Origin: Deltaproteobacteria bacterium
GTDB lineage: Bacteria; Bdellovibrionota_C; UBA2361; OMII01
Direction: 5' to 3'
NCBI GenBank assembly: GCA_023262305.1
Contig: JALRCK010000190.1
Span: forward strand, 1 to 5,285
DNA: 5,285 nt
Part shown: piece by piece, positions 1-5,248 of the stretch
How the letters are laid out: the number at the start of each line of letters is the position of its first letter
How positions within the stretch are numbered: position 1 is the stretch's first letter
The notes under the pieces: model-generated
Told to the model about the DNA's origin: nothing
The model's input: only the letters and a program-made list of their open reading frames with translations
The model's database searches: none
Translations under genes and position numbers: made by a program

Positions 1-1
1 T

Positions 2-247
2 GACAAGAATGACCGGGTTGTGCTTGAGGGGTTGAACCTCTACACCAAGCACAAGAAGGCTCAGGCTCCAGGACAGGAGAGCGGAAAGATTCAGGTAGAG
101 CTACCAATTCATATCTCGAACGTTATGTACTACGTCGAGAAGCTCAAGAAGCCTGTGCGTCTCGTCAAGAGCACCTTGGCAGACGGGAAGAGGGTTCGTG
201 GTTACAAGGACCCTTCAAGCAAGAAGTTTGTTCAGATTGACGGGTAA
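2..247 (+). CDS. rplX: 50S ribosomal protein L24 (uL24), 3' part only
   Basis: L24 is an early-assembly protein of the large subunit that binds the 5' region of 23S rRNA and lies near the peptide exit. The window holds the last 81 residues, in frame from base 2 ([13 protein letters not shown]...). The family usually has a little over 100 residues, so about 25 N-terminal residues, with the start of the KOW motif, lie upstream. The rVVlEGlNl stretch that ends the KOW region is visible, followed by the family hallmark PIHISNVM about 36 residues in. A basic C-terminal tail ([15 protein letters not shown]) follows. The GTG at base 20 lies inside this conserved region and is not the start. The gene ends in TAA, and rplE follows after 17 bases, as in the standard rplN-rplX-rplE order. 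The identification is secure. Confidence 0.96.
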   Translation, partial: DKNDRVVLEGLNLYTKHKKAQAPGQESGKIQVELPIHISNVMYYVEKLKKPVRLVKSTLADGKRVRGYKDPSSKKFVQIDG

Positions 248-264
248 GGAGTGCTAAGGAAGTT

Positions 265-804
265 ATGGATCGTTTGCAAGAGCACTACACAAAGACAGTA
301 GTTCCGGCCTTGATGAAGAAGTTTAACTACTCTTCGCCAATGCAGGTTCCAAAGATCACCAAGATCGTCCTGAATACAGGAGTTCGTGATGCGGTAGGAA
401 ACTCAAAGGCTATTCAATTCGTTGAATATGCCATGACAACTATCGCTGGACAAAAGCCAGTTGTTACTCGCGCTAAGAAGTCCATCGCGGCCTTCAAGTT
501 GCGAGAGGGGCTCCCGATCGGTGTGATGGTTACTCTTCGAAAGAAGAGAATGAACGATTTCCTGGATCGTCTCATCTCCGTGGCGCTTCCTCGCGTAAGA
601 GACTTCCGTGGAGTTCCTCGCAAGGGATTCGATGGACGTGGTAATTACACGATGGGCCTCAAAGAGCAGATCGTGTTCCCAGAAATTCAGATTGAGAAGT
701 TAGATCAAGTGCGCGGCATGGACATCACGTTCGTGACAACAGCGAAGACCGATGAAGAGGGTTTCGAGTTGTTGGAGCTCATGGGGATGCCATTCCGTAA
801 GTAG
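265..804 (+). CDS. rplE: 50S ribosomal protein L5 (uL5)
   Basis: L5 binds 5S rRNA and helps form the central protuberance of the 50S subunit, together with L18, which is encoded further down this operon. The protein has 179 residues, the usual length. The N-terminus ([19 protein letters not shown]) and the [13 protein letters not shown] strand are typical. The L5 signature is complete at residues 57-73 ([17 protein letters not shown]). The C-terminal half has the conserved [10 protein letters not shown] and FPEI segments and ends in GMPFRK. The ATG at 265 follows AAGGA (256-260) by four bases, and a second purine stretch, TAAGGAG, overlaps the rplX stop. The gene ends with two TAG codons in a row (802-807). 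What is odd is the downstream neighbour: rpsH follows after 18 bases and rpsN is not between them. Confidence 0.98.
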   Translation: MDRLQEHYTKTVVPALMKKFNYSSPMQVPKITKIVLNTGVRDAVGNSKAIQFVEYAMTTIAGQKPVVTRAKKSIAAFKLREGLPIGVMVTLRKKRMNDFLDRLISVALPRVRDFRGVPRKGFDGRGNYTMGLKEQIVFPEIQIEKLDQVRGMDITFVTTAKTDEEGFELLELMGMPFRK

Positions 805-822
805 TAGGCGAGGAATTTAGTT

Positions 823-1221
823 ATGATAAACGATCACGTATCCGACATGATCACTCGAATCCGAAACGGTCAACGTGCTGGCCACCGGTCAGTGCTCGTT
901 ACTGCTTCGAAGCTCAACAAGAATGTTCTTGAGGTTCTTACTCGAGAGGGGCTTATCGAGGGATTCGAGGCAGCGAAGGATGCTCAGGAGCACAACGCTC
1001 TTAAGGTTAACTTGAAGTACTTCGCAAGCGGGCGTCCAGTAATCAGCAGAGCTGTTCGAGTATCTCGGCCAGGATGCCGGAAGTATTCTCGAACTGAAAA
1101 GCTTCCAAAGGTGAGCAGCGGTCTTGGTATCTCGATCGTGTCCACCTCAAAGGGAGTGTTGGCTGATCATGAGGCTCGCAAGCTCAAGGTTGGTGGCGAA
1201 GTAATCGCGCTCTTCGGATAA
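823..1221 (+). CDS. rpsH: 30S ribosomal protein S8 (uS8)
   Basis: S8 is a primary binding protein of the central domain of 16S rRNA and is needed for assembly of the small-subunit platform. In E. coli it also represses spc operon translation by binding the mRNA near rplE. The product has 132 residues, normal for the family. The N-terminus NDHVSDMITRIRNGQRAGH is typical, and the C-terminal signature is clear at residues 100-120 (GLGISIVSTSKGVLADHEARK), followed by VGGEVIALFG. GAGGA at 810-814 sits eight bases before the ATG. Of its 12 arginine codons, five are CGA and only three are CGT or CGC, which is unusual for a highly expressed gene. No copy of the S8 mRNA target site could be identified by eye near rplE, so autoregulation remains an inference from other bacteria. 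Confidence 0.98.
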   Translation: MINDHVSDMITRIRNGQRAGHRSVLVTASKLNKNVLEVLTREGLIEGFEAAKDAQEHNALKVNLKYFASGRPVISRAVRVSRPGCRKYSRTEKLPKVSSGLGISIVSTSKGVLADHEARKLKVGGEVIALFG

Positions 1222-1242
1222 GAGATTAGAGAGAGGTGTATC

Positions 1243-1779
1243 ATGTCACGTATCGGTAAATTGCCTGTAGCCCTTCCGAGTGGAGTTAAAGGGGCTGTTG
1301 CGGGTGGTGTTGTTTCTGTAGAAGGTCCGAAAGGGAAGTTGGCGTTTACGATTCGTCCAGGCATCTCCGTCGAGTTGACCGATGGCAAGTTCGTAGTTTC
1401 CATGACAGGCACTGACCTGCAGGCGAAGGCCAACTATGGAACGGTTCGCGCTACCATCAACAACATGGTTCAAGGCGTGAGCAAGGGTTGGAAGAAGACC
1501 CTTGAGCTCAATGGTGTCGGGTTCAACGCAAAGTTGCAGGGTCAAAAGCTCGTTCTTGCCGTTGGATTCTCTCATGATGTTACCATGGACGTTCCGACCG
1601 CAGTGAAGTGCAACGTTCAGAAGAATTCAATTGAGATGGAGTCAGCTGATCGTGAAGTACTTGGAACATTCGCGGCTAAGGTGCGTGATGTTCAGCCACC
1701 AGAGCCATACCTTGGAAAGGGTATCAAGTACTCAGATGAGAAGGTCCGTCGTAAGGCTGGTAAGACCGGTAAGAAGTAG
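1243..1779 (+). CDS. rplF: 50S ribosomal protein L6 (uL6)
   Basis: L6 is a two-domain large-subunit protein near the sarcin-ricin loop and the factor-binding site. It has 178 residues, the normal length. The start MSRIGKLPVALPSGV is the standard L6 N-terminus, with VEGPKGKL at residues 26-33. LELNGVGFNAKLQGQKL (87-103) begins the second repeat domain, and the C-terminal signature lies at 152-163. That signature reads PEPYLGKGI, where the common form is PEPYKGKGI, so a leucine replaces the usual lysine at residue 157. The tail is strongly basic (RRKAGKTGKK). The ATG at 1243 is preceded by GAGAGGTG (1231-1238), a good partial match to the anti-Shine-Dalgarno. The gene lies 21 bases after rpsH and 27 before rplR, as expected in the spc operon. 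Confidence 0.98.
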   Translation: MSRIGKLPVALPSGVKGAVAGGVVSVEGPKGKLAFTIRPGISVELTDGKFVVSMTGTDLQAKANYGTVRATINNMVQGVSKGWKKTLELNGVGFNAKLQGQKLVLAVGFSHDVTMDVPTAVKCNVQKNSIEMESADREVLGTFAAKVRDVQPPEPYLGKGIKYSDEKVRRKAGKTGKK

Positions 1780-1806
1780 TCGGTAAGGTGTAGGAGTAGG
1801 GGCCGT

Positions 1807-2214
1807 ATGGCAACGCAAGGCAAGAAAGTAGCAGCAAGCGCTAGGGAAAAGCGAAAGCTCAAGATTCGCAAGAAGGTGACAGGTTGTAGTGAGCGACCGC
1901 GTTTGAGCATCTTTAGGAGTGCTAAGCACACCTATGCACAGCTCATCGCTGACGACAGTCACAAGACTTTGGCGAGTGCTTCAACCCTCGATAAGGATGT
2001 TCAGGCTGAAATCGCTAAGCTCGCTAAAGGCGAGGGGGCTAAGACCGGAAGCTCGAAATCTGTTCTTGCAGCTCGCGCTGTAGGAATCGTTTTGGCAAAC
2101 CGTTCCAAGGCCGCGAAGGTCGAGAAGGTTGTTTTCGATCGTAACGGATTCCTGTACACCGGACGCGTGAAGGCTCTTGCTGATGCCGCTCGTGAAAGTG
2201 GTCTTGTATTTTAA
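1807..2214 (+). CDS. rplR: 50S ribosomal protein L18 (uL18)
   Basis: L18 binds 5S rRNA with L5 and links it to 23S rRNA in the central protuberance. The product has 135 residues, somewhat longer than the 117-122 common in bacteria. The core is clear: [19 protein letters not shown] at 29-47, the SASTLDK segment at 57-63, and the very conserved C-terminus [20 protein letters not shown] at 110-129 followed by ESGLVF. Compared with my memory of E. coli L18, the extra length is a slightly longer basic N-terminal arm and about 11 residues inserted around 70-86 (near [12 protein letters not shown]), in a region that is variable in the family. AGGAG at 1792-1796 lies ten bases before the ATG, with AGGGG closer at 1798-1802. 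The reading frame is intact and the family call is secure. Confidence 0.97.
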   Translation: MATQGKKVAASAREKRKLKIRKKVTGCSERPRLSIFRSAKHTYAQLIADDSHKTLASASTLDKDVQAEIAKLAKGEGAKTGSSKSVLAARAVGIVLANRSKAAKVEKVVFDRNGFLYTGRVKALADAARESGLVF

Positions 2215-2255
2215 GGGTCTAATATTTTAGGACTTGGATTTTAGCTCGGAGATGT

Positions 2256-2792
2256 ATGGCTTTTAAAGATGTTCTCGACAAGCGAAGAGTTACTGTTGAT
2301 CAGTGTGGTGAGCTGACTGACAAGACCGTGTTCATCAACCGCGTATCGAAGGTTGTTAAGGGTGGACGAAGGTTCAGCTTCAGCGCTCTTGTTGTAACCG
2401 GCGACGGTCGCGGTCATGTAGGATTCGGTCTTGGTAAGTCCGTAGAAGTTCCGGATGCTATCCGTAAGGCTTCTGAGCAGGCTCGTAAGCGTTTGATCAA
2501 GGTTCCGCTCAAGGGAACAACTATTCCGCATGACATCATCGGAAAAGCCGGACCAAGCTCAGTTGTAATGAAGCCAGGCGCTCCAGGAACGGGAGTTATC
2601 GCGGGCGCTGCAGTTCGAGCCGTGATGGATGTTTGCGGTATCAAAGATATCCGCACCAAGTGCCTCGGTTCGACGACAGCTCAAAACGTTCTGCAGGCCG
2701 TTGTTATGGGTCTGCTCTGGCTTGAGGAGCCTGAGGTTGTTGCTGCAGTTCGAGGCGTAAAGCTTGAGGAGATGGGGTATCACCCTTACTAA
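2256..2792 (+). CDS. rpsE: 30S ribosomal protein S5 (uS5)
   Basis: S5 lies at the mRNA entry side of the small subunit and takes part in decoding accuracy; mutations in its N-terminal loop give spectinomycin resistance in other bacteria. The protein has 178 residues, near the upper end of the common range. The spectinomycin loop is in its ordinary form (KVVKGGRR, residues 32-39). The RNA-binding signature follows ([19 protein letters not shown], 40-58). The second domain has [12 protein letters not shown] (106-117) and a recognisable LGS at 137-139. After that the sequence reads [14 protein letters not shown], where most S5 proteins have a form like NNPHNVVRATIDGL, so this end is divergent. 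GGAG at 2248-2251 precedes the ATG by four bases. The ATG at 2252 is out of frame and opens only four codons. The 41-base gap before the gene is the widest inside the operon. Confidence 0.97.
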   Translation: MAFKDVLDKRRVTVDQCGELTDKTVFINRVSKVVKGGRRFSFSALVVTGDGRGHVGFGLGKSVEVPDAIRKASEQARKRLIKVPLKGTTIPHDIIGKAGPSSVVMKPGAPGTGVIAGAAVRAVMDVCGIKDIRTKCLGSTTAQNVLQAVVMGLLWLEEPEVVAAVRGVKLEEMGYHPY

Positions 2793-2828
2793 CGTACGGC
2801 GACCCTCACTAGGGAAAGGAATGGGAAT

Positions 2829-3011
2829 ATGAGCAAGGTAGTTATTAAGCAAGTTCGAAGCGATATCGGTTGTGTGCCGACAGTTAGGCGGACGATCAAG
2901 GCGTTGGGTCTTGGTCGGCCGGGCAAGAGCCGTGAGATCGTATCTAACGAGTCCGTAAAGGGGCAGCTCAAGCGAGTGGCACACCTCATCGAGGTAACGC
3001 CAGTTAAGTAG
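2829..3011 (+). CDS. rpmD: 50S ribosomal protein L30 (uL30), short bacterial form
   Basis: L30 is a small late-assembly protein of the large subunit. The 60-residue product has the normal bacterial length and pattern: a first strand VVIKQVRSDIG (4-14), then a helix ending in the KALGLGRPGK turn (24-33), and a final VKGQLKRVAHLIEV segment (43-56). AAGGA at 2816-2820 lies eight bases before the ATG. The ATG at 2821 directly abuts that site and is closed by TGA after three codons, so it is not used. Its place between rpsE and rplO is the classical one. L30 is absent from several bacterial lineages, including cyanobacteria and plastids, so its presence is a mild taxonomic clue. Confidence 0.96.
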   Translation: MSKVVIKQVRSDIGCVPTVRRTIKALGLGRPGKSREIVSNESVKGQLKRVAHLIEVTPVK

Positions 3012-3032
3012 GTCCAGTAAATAAAAGTAGTA

Positions 3033-3039
3033 GTGAGGT
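3033..3039 (+). promoter_or_regulatory. Ribosome binding site that decides the rplO start
   Basis: GTGAGGT, containing GAGGT at 3035-3039, lies five bases before the ATG at 3045. The upstream in-frame GTG is inside this motif and has no comparable site before it, which favours the ATG. Confidence 0.65.
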
Positions 3040-3044
3040 CCAAG

Positions 3045-3527
3045 ATGGCCATTAAGAATATCACATTAAGCAACCTGAAGCCGAACAAAGGAGCCCGCAA
3101 GGCTCGCACTCGAGTAGGACGAGGAGAGGGCTCTGGTCACGGAAAGACTTCAGGCAAGGGAGGCAAGGGACAGACCGCTCGTAGTGGCGGAGGTGTTCGT
3201 GCTGGATTCGAGGGAGGGCAGATGCCACTCTATCGACGATTGCCGAAGGTCGGTTTCACCTCGCGTGTAGGCGTTCGCGGAGAGAATAAGTACAACGTAA
3301 TCCGTTTGTCAGCTCTTCAAAACGTTCAGAGCGGTGCAACCGTTGATATCGCCGCCATTCAAGCTCTCGGTTACGCCAAGAGGTCATCTTTGAAGGCCGG
3401 AGTTAAGGTTCTCTCTGACAACGGCGAGTTCAATAAGAAGCTTCACCTGAAAGTGAATGCGATCTCCGCAGGAGCTAAGGCTCGTGTTGAGGCCGCTGGT
3501 GGTACAGTAGAGATCATCGCTGGTTAA
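3045..3527 (+). CDS. rplO: 50S ribosomal protein L15 (uL15)
   Basis: L15 is a large-subunit protein whose long flexible N-terminal extension penetrates 23S rRNA. With the ATG at 3045 it has 160 residues, slightly above the usual 144-150. The N-terminal third is the expected glycine- and arginine-rich extension (RVGRGEGSGHGKTSGKGGKG at 23-42, then FEGGQMPLYRRLPKVGF at 55-71). The globular C-terminal domain has the signature starting KVLSDNGEFNKKLHLK (121-136) and ending in the EAAGG turn (149-153). An in-frame GTG at 3033 would add four residues but forms part of the ribosome binding site, so ATG is preferred; MAIKNITLSNLKP also fits the family start. This is the last gene before the intrinsic terminator, so it probably ends the ribosomal transcript. 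Confidence 0.97.
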   Translation: MAIKNITLSNLKPNKGARKARTRVGRGEGSGHGKTSGKGGKGQTARSGGGVRAGFEGGQMPLYRRLPKVGFTSRVGVRGENKYNVIRLSALQNVQSGATVDIAAIQALGYAKRSSLKAGVKVLSDNGEFNKKLHLKVNAISAGAKARVEAAGGTVEIIAG

Positions 3528-3562
3528 CCTGACCGGGCACGCAGGTGCCATGGAGAGGCAAT

Positions 3563-3589
3563 AAGGCGGGTCGAGAGACCCGCCTTTTT
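3563..3589 (+). terminator. Rho-independent terminator after rplO
   Basis: AAGGCGGGTC (3563-3572) and GACCCGCCTT (3577-3586) are perfect inverse complements and form a 10-bp stem. The loop is GAGA, a GNRA tetraloop closed by a C-G pair, which is especially stable. Five T residues follow (3585-3589, the first two shared with the stem), then GCTTTT. The hairpin begins 36 bases after the rplO stop. A smaller 5-bp hairpin, GGCAC/GTGCC at 3536-3549, lies just before it. On the opposite strand the stem lacks a proper T run, so termination is expected mainly on the + strand. It should separate the ribosomal genes from secY. Confidence 0.93.
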
Positions 3590-3677
3590 GCTTTTGGGGT
3601 TTTCGTTTCAAGTGTCATGTTTCTCGTCAATCTCTTGTGCCTCACTGCAGTGTTTCAGTGCAACGTGATGCTTTCCG

Positions 3678-3706
3678 TTGCTGCTACCTAGCCGAGGACA
3701 TAAAAA
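3678..3706 (+). promoter_or_regulatory. Possible sigma70-type promoter for secY (candidate A)
   Basis: TTGCTG (3678-3683) and TAAAAA (3701-3706) are separated by exactly 17 bases. The match to TTGACA/TATAAT is weak (3 of 6 and 4 of 6). The -10 element falls in the most AT-rich patch of the spacer. Some promoter is expected here because of the terminator upstream; the exact choice is uncertain. Confidence 0.25.
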
Positions 3707-3752
3707 ACATGTTTTCTTTTTGCCGATACCGTGGTGATGTTCGCAAAGATAC

Positions 3753-3781
3753 TGTTTCGTGATGCAAGTGCGTGATAGTAT
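3753..3781 (+). promoter_or_regulatory. Possible extended -10 promoter for secY (candidate B)
   Basis: TGATAGTAT (3773-3781) has the TGn extension directly before TAGTAT (4 of 6 matches to TATAAT). The expected -35 position (about 3753-3758, TGTTTC) is poor, as is tolerated in extended -10 promoters. It is a competing candidate to the one further upstream. Confidence 0.22.
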
Positions 3782-3868
3782 TTCGCCTCCTGGTTCCTGT
3801 GGAATTATCGTGCGCCCCTGATTGGCCCACGTCCGTAAATGCCGGTTCCAGCACGACTAGTTTTTGAA

Positions 3869-3873
3869 GAGGG
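3869..3873 (+). promoter_or_regulatory. Ribosome binding site that decides the secY start
   Basis: GAGGG, in the longer purine run GAAGAGGG (3866-3873), lies four bases before the ATG at 3878. The in-frame ATG at 3839 has no such site, and its extra 13 residues do not resemble SecY. Confidence 0.6.
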
Positions 3874-3877
3874 TACG

Positions 3878-5212
3878 ATGAGCGGTCTCGCCAACGTTTT
3901 TCAGATTCCAGAGCTCAAGAAGCGGCTTCTTTTTACGATCTCGATGCTCGCAGTGTATCGGTTCGGAGTTTTCGTTTCGACCCCGGGCGTTGATGTCGAG
4001 AAGGTTCGGCGGATGTTTGATGATAACGCCAATACCCTTTTTGGTCTGATAAACCTCTTCTCGGGAGGTGCGCTTGAGCAGCTGTCGATCTTCACGCTCG
4101 GAATATCGCCGTACATCACCGTCTCAATCATTATTCAGCTTCTCTCACCAAGTATTCCGTATTTGGAGAATCTTAAGAAGGAGGGTGAAGCAGGGCGCCG
4201 AGTAATCACGCGGTATACCCGTCAGTTTACGGTCCTCTTGGCGCTCTTCCAGAGTTTCATGATTGCGCGAGCGCTTGAGGCTCAGGGCTTTGCCGCTCCG
4301 AGTCTCCATTTCGAGCTTGTCACGATGATTACTCTTACAGCGGGCACCGCTTTCGTGATGTGGCTTGGTGAGCAGATTACTGAGCGTGGATTAGGAAACG
4401 GCACGAGCATTATCATCTTCGCCGGAATTGCAGCGCGTATGCCGTCAGTGCTTGGCTCAACGATGGAGCTTGCCCGAACGGGTGAGGTTTCACCGTTCGC
4501 AGTCTTGTTCCTGATCGCTTTCTCGCTCTTCACGATCTACGCAATCATTTACGTCGAGCGCTCTCACCGGAAGATACCGATTCAATATCCGCGCCGCATG
4601 GTAGGCAAGCGAATGACGCAGGCTCAGACCCAGTACATGCCGCTTAAGGTCAATATGACGGGTGTTATTCCCCCGATATTCGCCTCGGCGATTATGATGT
4701 TGCCGGCAACTATCATGACCGTTATTCCATCTGCAAACCTGCCGTTGCTCGCCAAGTTCCTCACGCCGGGGGAGTGGGGATACGAGGCTGCATATGTGGG
4801 ACTGATTGTGCTGTTCAGTTTCTTCTACACAGCGGTCATCTTTAACCCAGTAGAGGTTGCTGAGAACTTGAAGAAGAATGGTGGATTCATTCCCCTCGTT
4901 CGCCCTGGTCAGGAGACTGCTGACTATCTCTACGGCGTGTTGAATCGTTTAACCTTGTGGGGCGCGATCTACATATCTCTTGTGTGTGTGATTCCCCAGT
5001 TGGTGTACATCGGGATGGGAGCATCCCAGTTCGCGTATGTTTTCGGAGGCACGGCGGTGTTGATCGTTGTGGGTGTGACCCTCGACACGTCGGCTCAGAT
5101 CGAGTCTATGCTTGTGGCTCGCAACTACGAGGCGTTCATGTCTCGGTCAAGCAAAGACCAAGGTAGTCTTGGAGCGATAAGCTACAACCGTAGCCGTCTC
5201 GTGCGACGCTAG
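3878..5212 (+). CDS. secY: Protein translocase channel subunit SecY
   Basis: SecY is the inner-membrane channel of the Sec translocon, with SecE and SecG, and moves unfolded proteins driven by SecA or by ribosomes. With the ATG at 3878 it has 444 residues, typical for the family. Ten hydrophobic segments can be placed near 17-36, 66-90, 115-132, 144-165, 176-194, 205-226, 261-284, 305-325, 358-378 and 384-404. The plug region contains FSGGALEQLSIF (61-72). SecY signature 1 is at 70-87, with V82 where alanine is usual (PYITVSIIIQ), and signature 2 at 161-180 (WLGEQITERGLGNGTS). The cytoplasmic loop has VRPGQETADYL (341-351), whose arginine corresponds to the functionally critical loop arginine of E. 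coli SecY. The C-terminus is a basic tail (SYNRSRLVRR). The gene is separated from rplO by a terminator and is followed by adk after 36 bases. Confidence 0.97.
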   Translation: MSGLANVFQIPELKKRLLFTISMLAVYRFGVFVSTPGVDVEKVRRMFDDNANTLFGLINLFSGGALEQLSIFTLGISPYITVSIIIQLLSPSIPYLENLKKEGEAGRRVITRYTRQFTVLLALFQSFMIARALEAQGFAAPSLHFELVTMITLTAGTAFVMWLGEQITERGLGNGTSIIIFAGIAARMPSVLGSTMELARTGEVSPFAVLFLIAFSLFTIYAIIYVERSHRKIPIQYPRRMVGKRMTQAQTQYMPLKVNMTGVIPPIFASAIMMLPATIMTVIPSANLPLLAKFLTPGEWGYEAAYVGLIVLFSFFYTAVIFNPVEVAENLKKNGGFIPLVRPGQETADYLYGVLNRLTLWGAIYISLVCVIPQLVYIGMGASQFAYVFGGTAVLIVVGVTLDTSAQIESMLVARNYEAFMSRSSKDQGSLGAISYNRSRLVRR

Positions 5213-5248
5213 TTCTCTGTTCAACAGTTTTGACGTAGGAGAAAAGGT

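Larger units (their letters stand above)
3528..3877. other. Intergenic region between rplO and secY
   Basis: This 350-base spacer has no convincing protein gene on either strand. Its first 60 bases hold the terminator. Beyond that are a perfect 10-base palindrome CACTGCAGTG (3643-3652) with another CAGTG at 3656-3660, an AT-rich patch (3699-3721) containing the palindrome AAAACATGTTTT (3704-3715), a 17-codon open frame (3709-3762), and weak promoter-like hexamers. The most likely content is the promoter and 5' leader of secY-adk. I recognise no known riboswitch or RNA gene in it. Confidence 0.7.

Noticed and set aside
20..247. GTG at base 20 as the start of L24
   Set aside because: The six codons before it (DKNDRV) are in frame and match the conserved L24 sequence, so the gene simply runs in from upstream.
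245..290. S8-type translational repressor site at the rplX-rplE junction
   Set aside because: E. coli has such a site near the rplE start, but I could not find by eye a hairpin resembling 16S rRNA helix 21 here; a covariance-model search would be needed to decide.
2821..2832. Three-codon frame ATG GGA ATA TGA overlapping the rpmD start
   Set aside because: It directly abuts the AAGGA site with no spacer, so initiation there is unlikely; it is probably coincidental.
2559..2984. Long open frame on the - strand across rpsE and rpmD (141 codons)
   Set aside because: It lies opposite two certain ribosomal protein genes, and its product shows no recognisable domain. It reflects the codon bias of the + strand genes.
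3033..3044. GTG at 3033 as the rplO start
   Set aside because: The GTG is part of the GTGAGGT ribosome binding site for the ATG at 3045 and lacks a site of its own.
3839..3877. In-frame ATG at 3839 as the secY start, adding 13 residues
   Set aside because: It has no ribosome binding site, and SecY proteins normally begin shortly before the PELKKR segment, as they do from the ATG at 3878.
4957..5166. Open frame on the + strand inside the 3' part of secY (69 codons)
   Set aside because: It is an out-of-frame shadow within the conserved last membrane segments of SecY and has no recognisable content.
5217..5231. Small hairpin CTGT-TCA-ACAG followed by TTTT after secY, as a terminator
   Set aside because: A 4-bp stem is too weak, and adk with a good ribosome binding site follows at once, so co-transcription is more likely.
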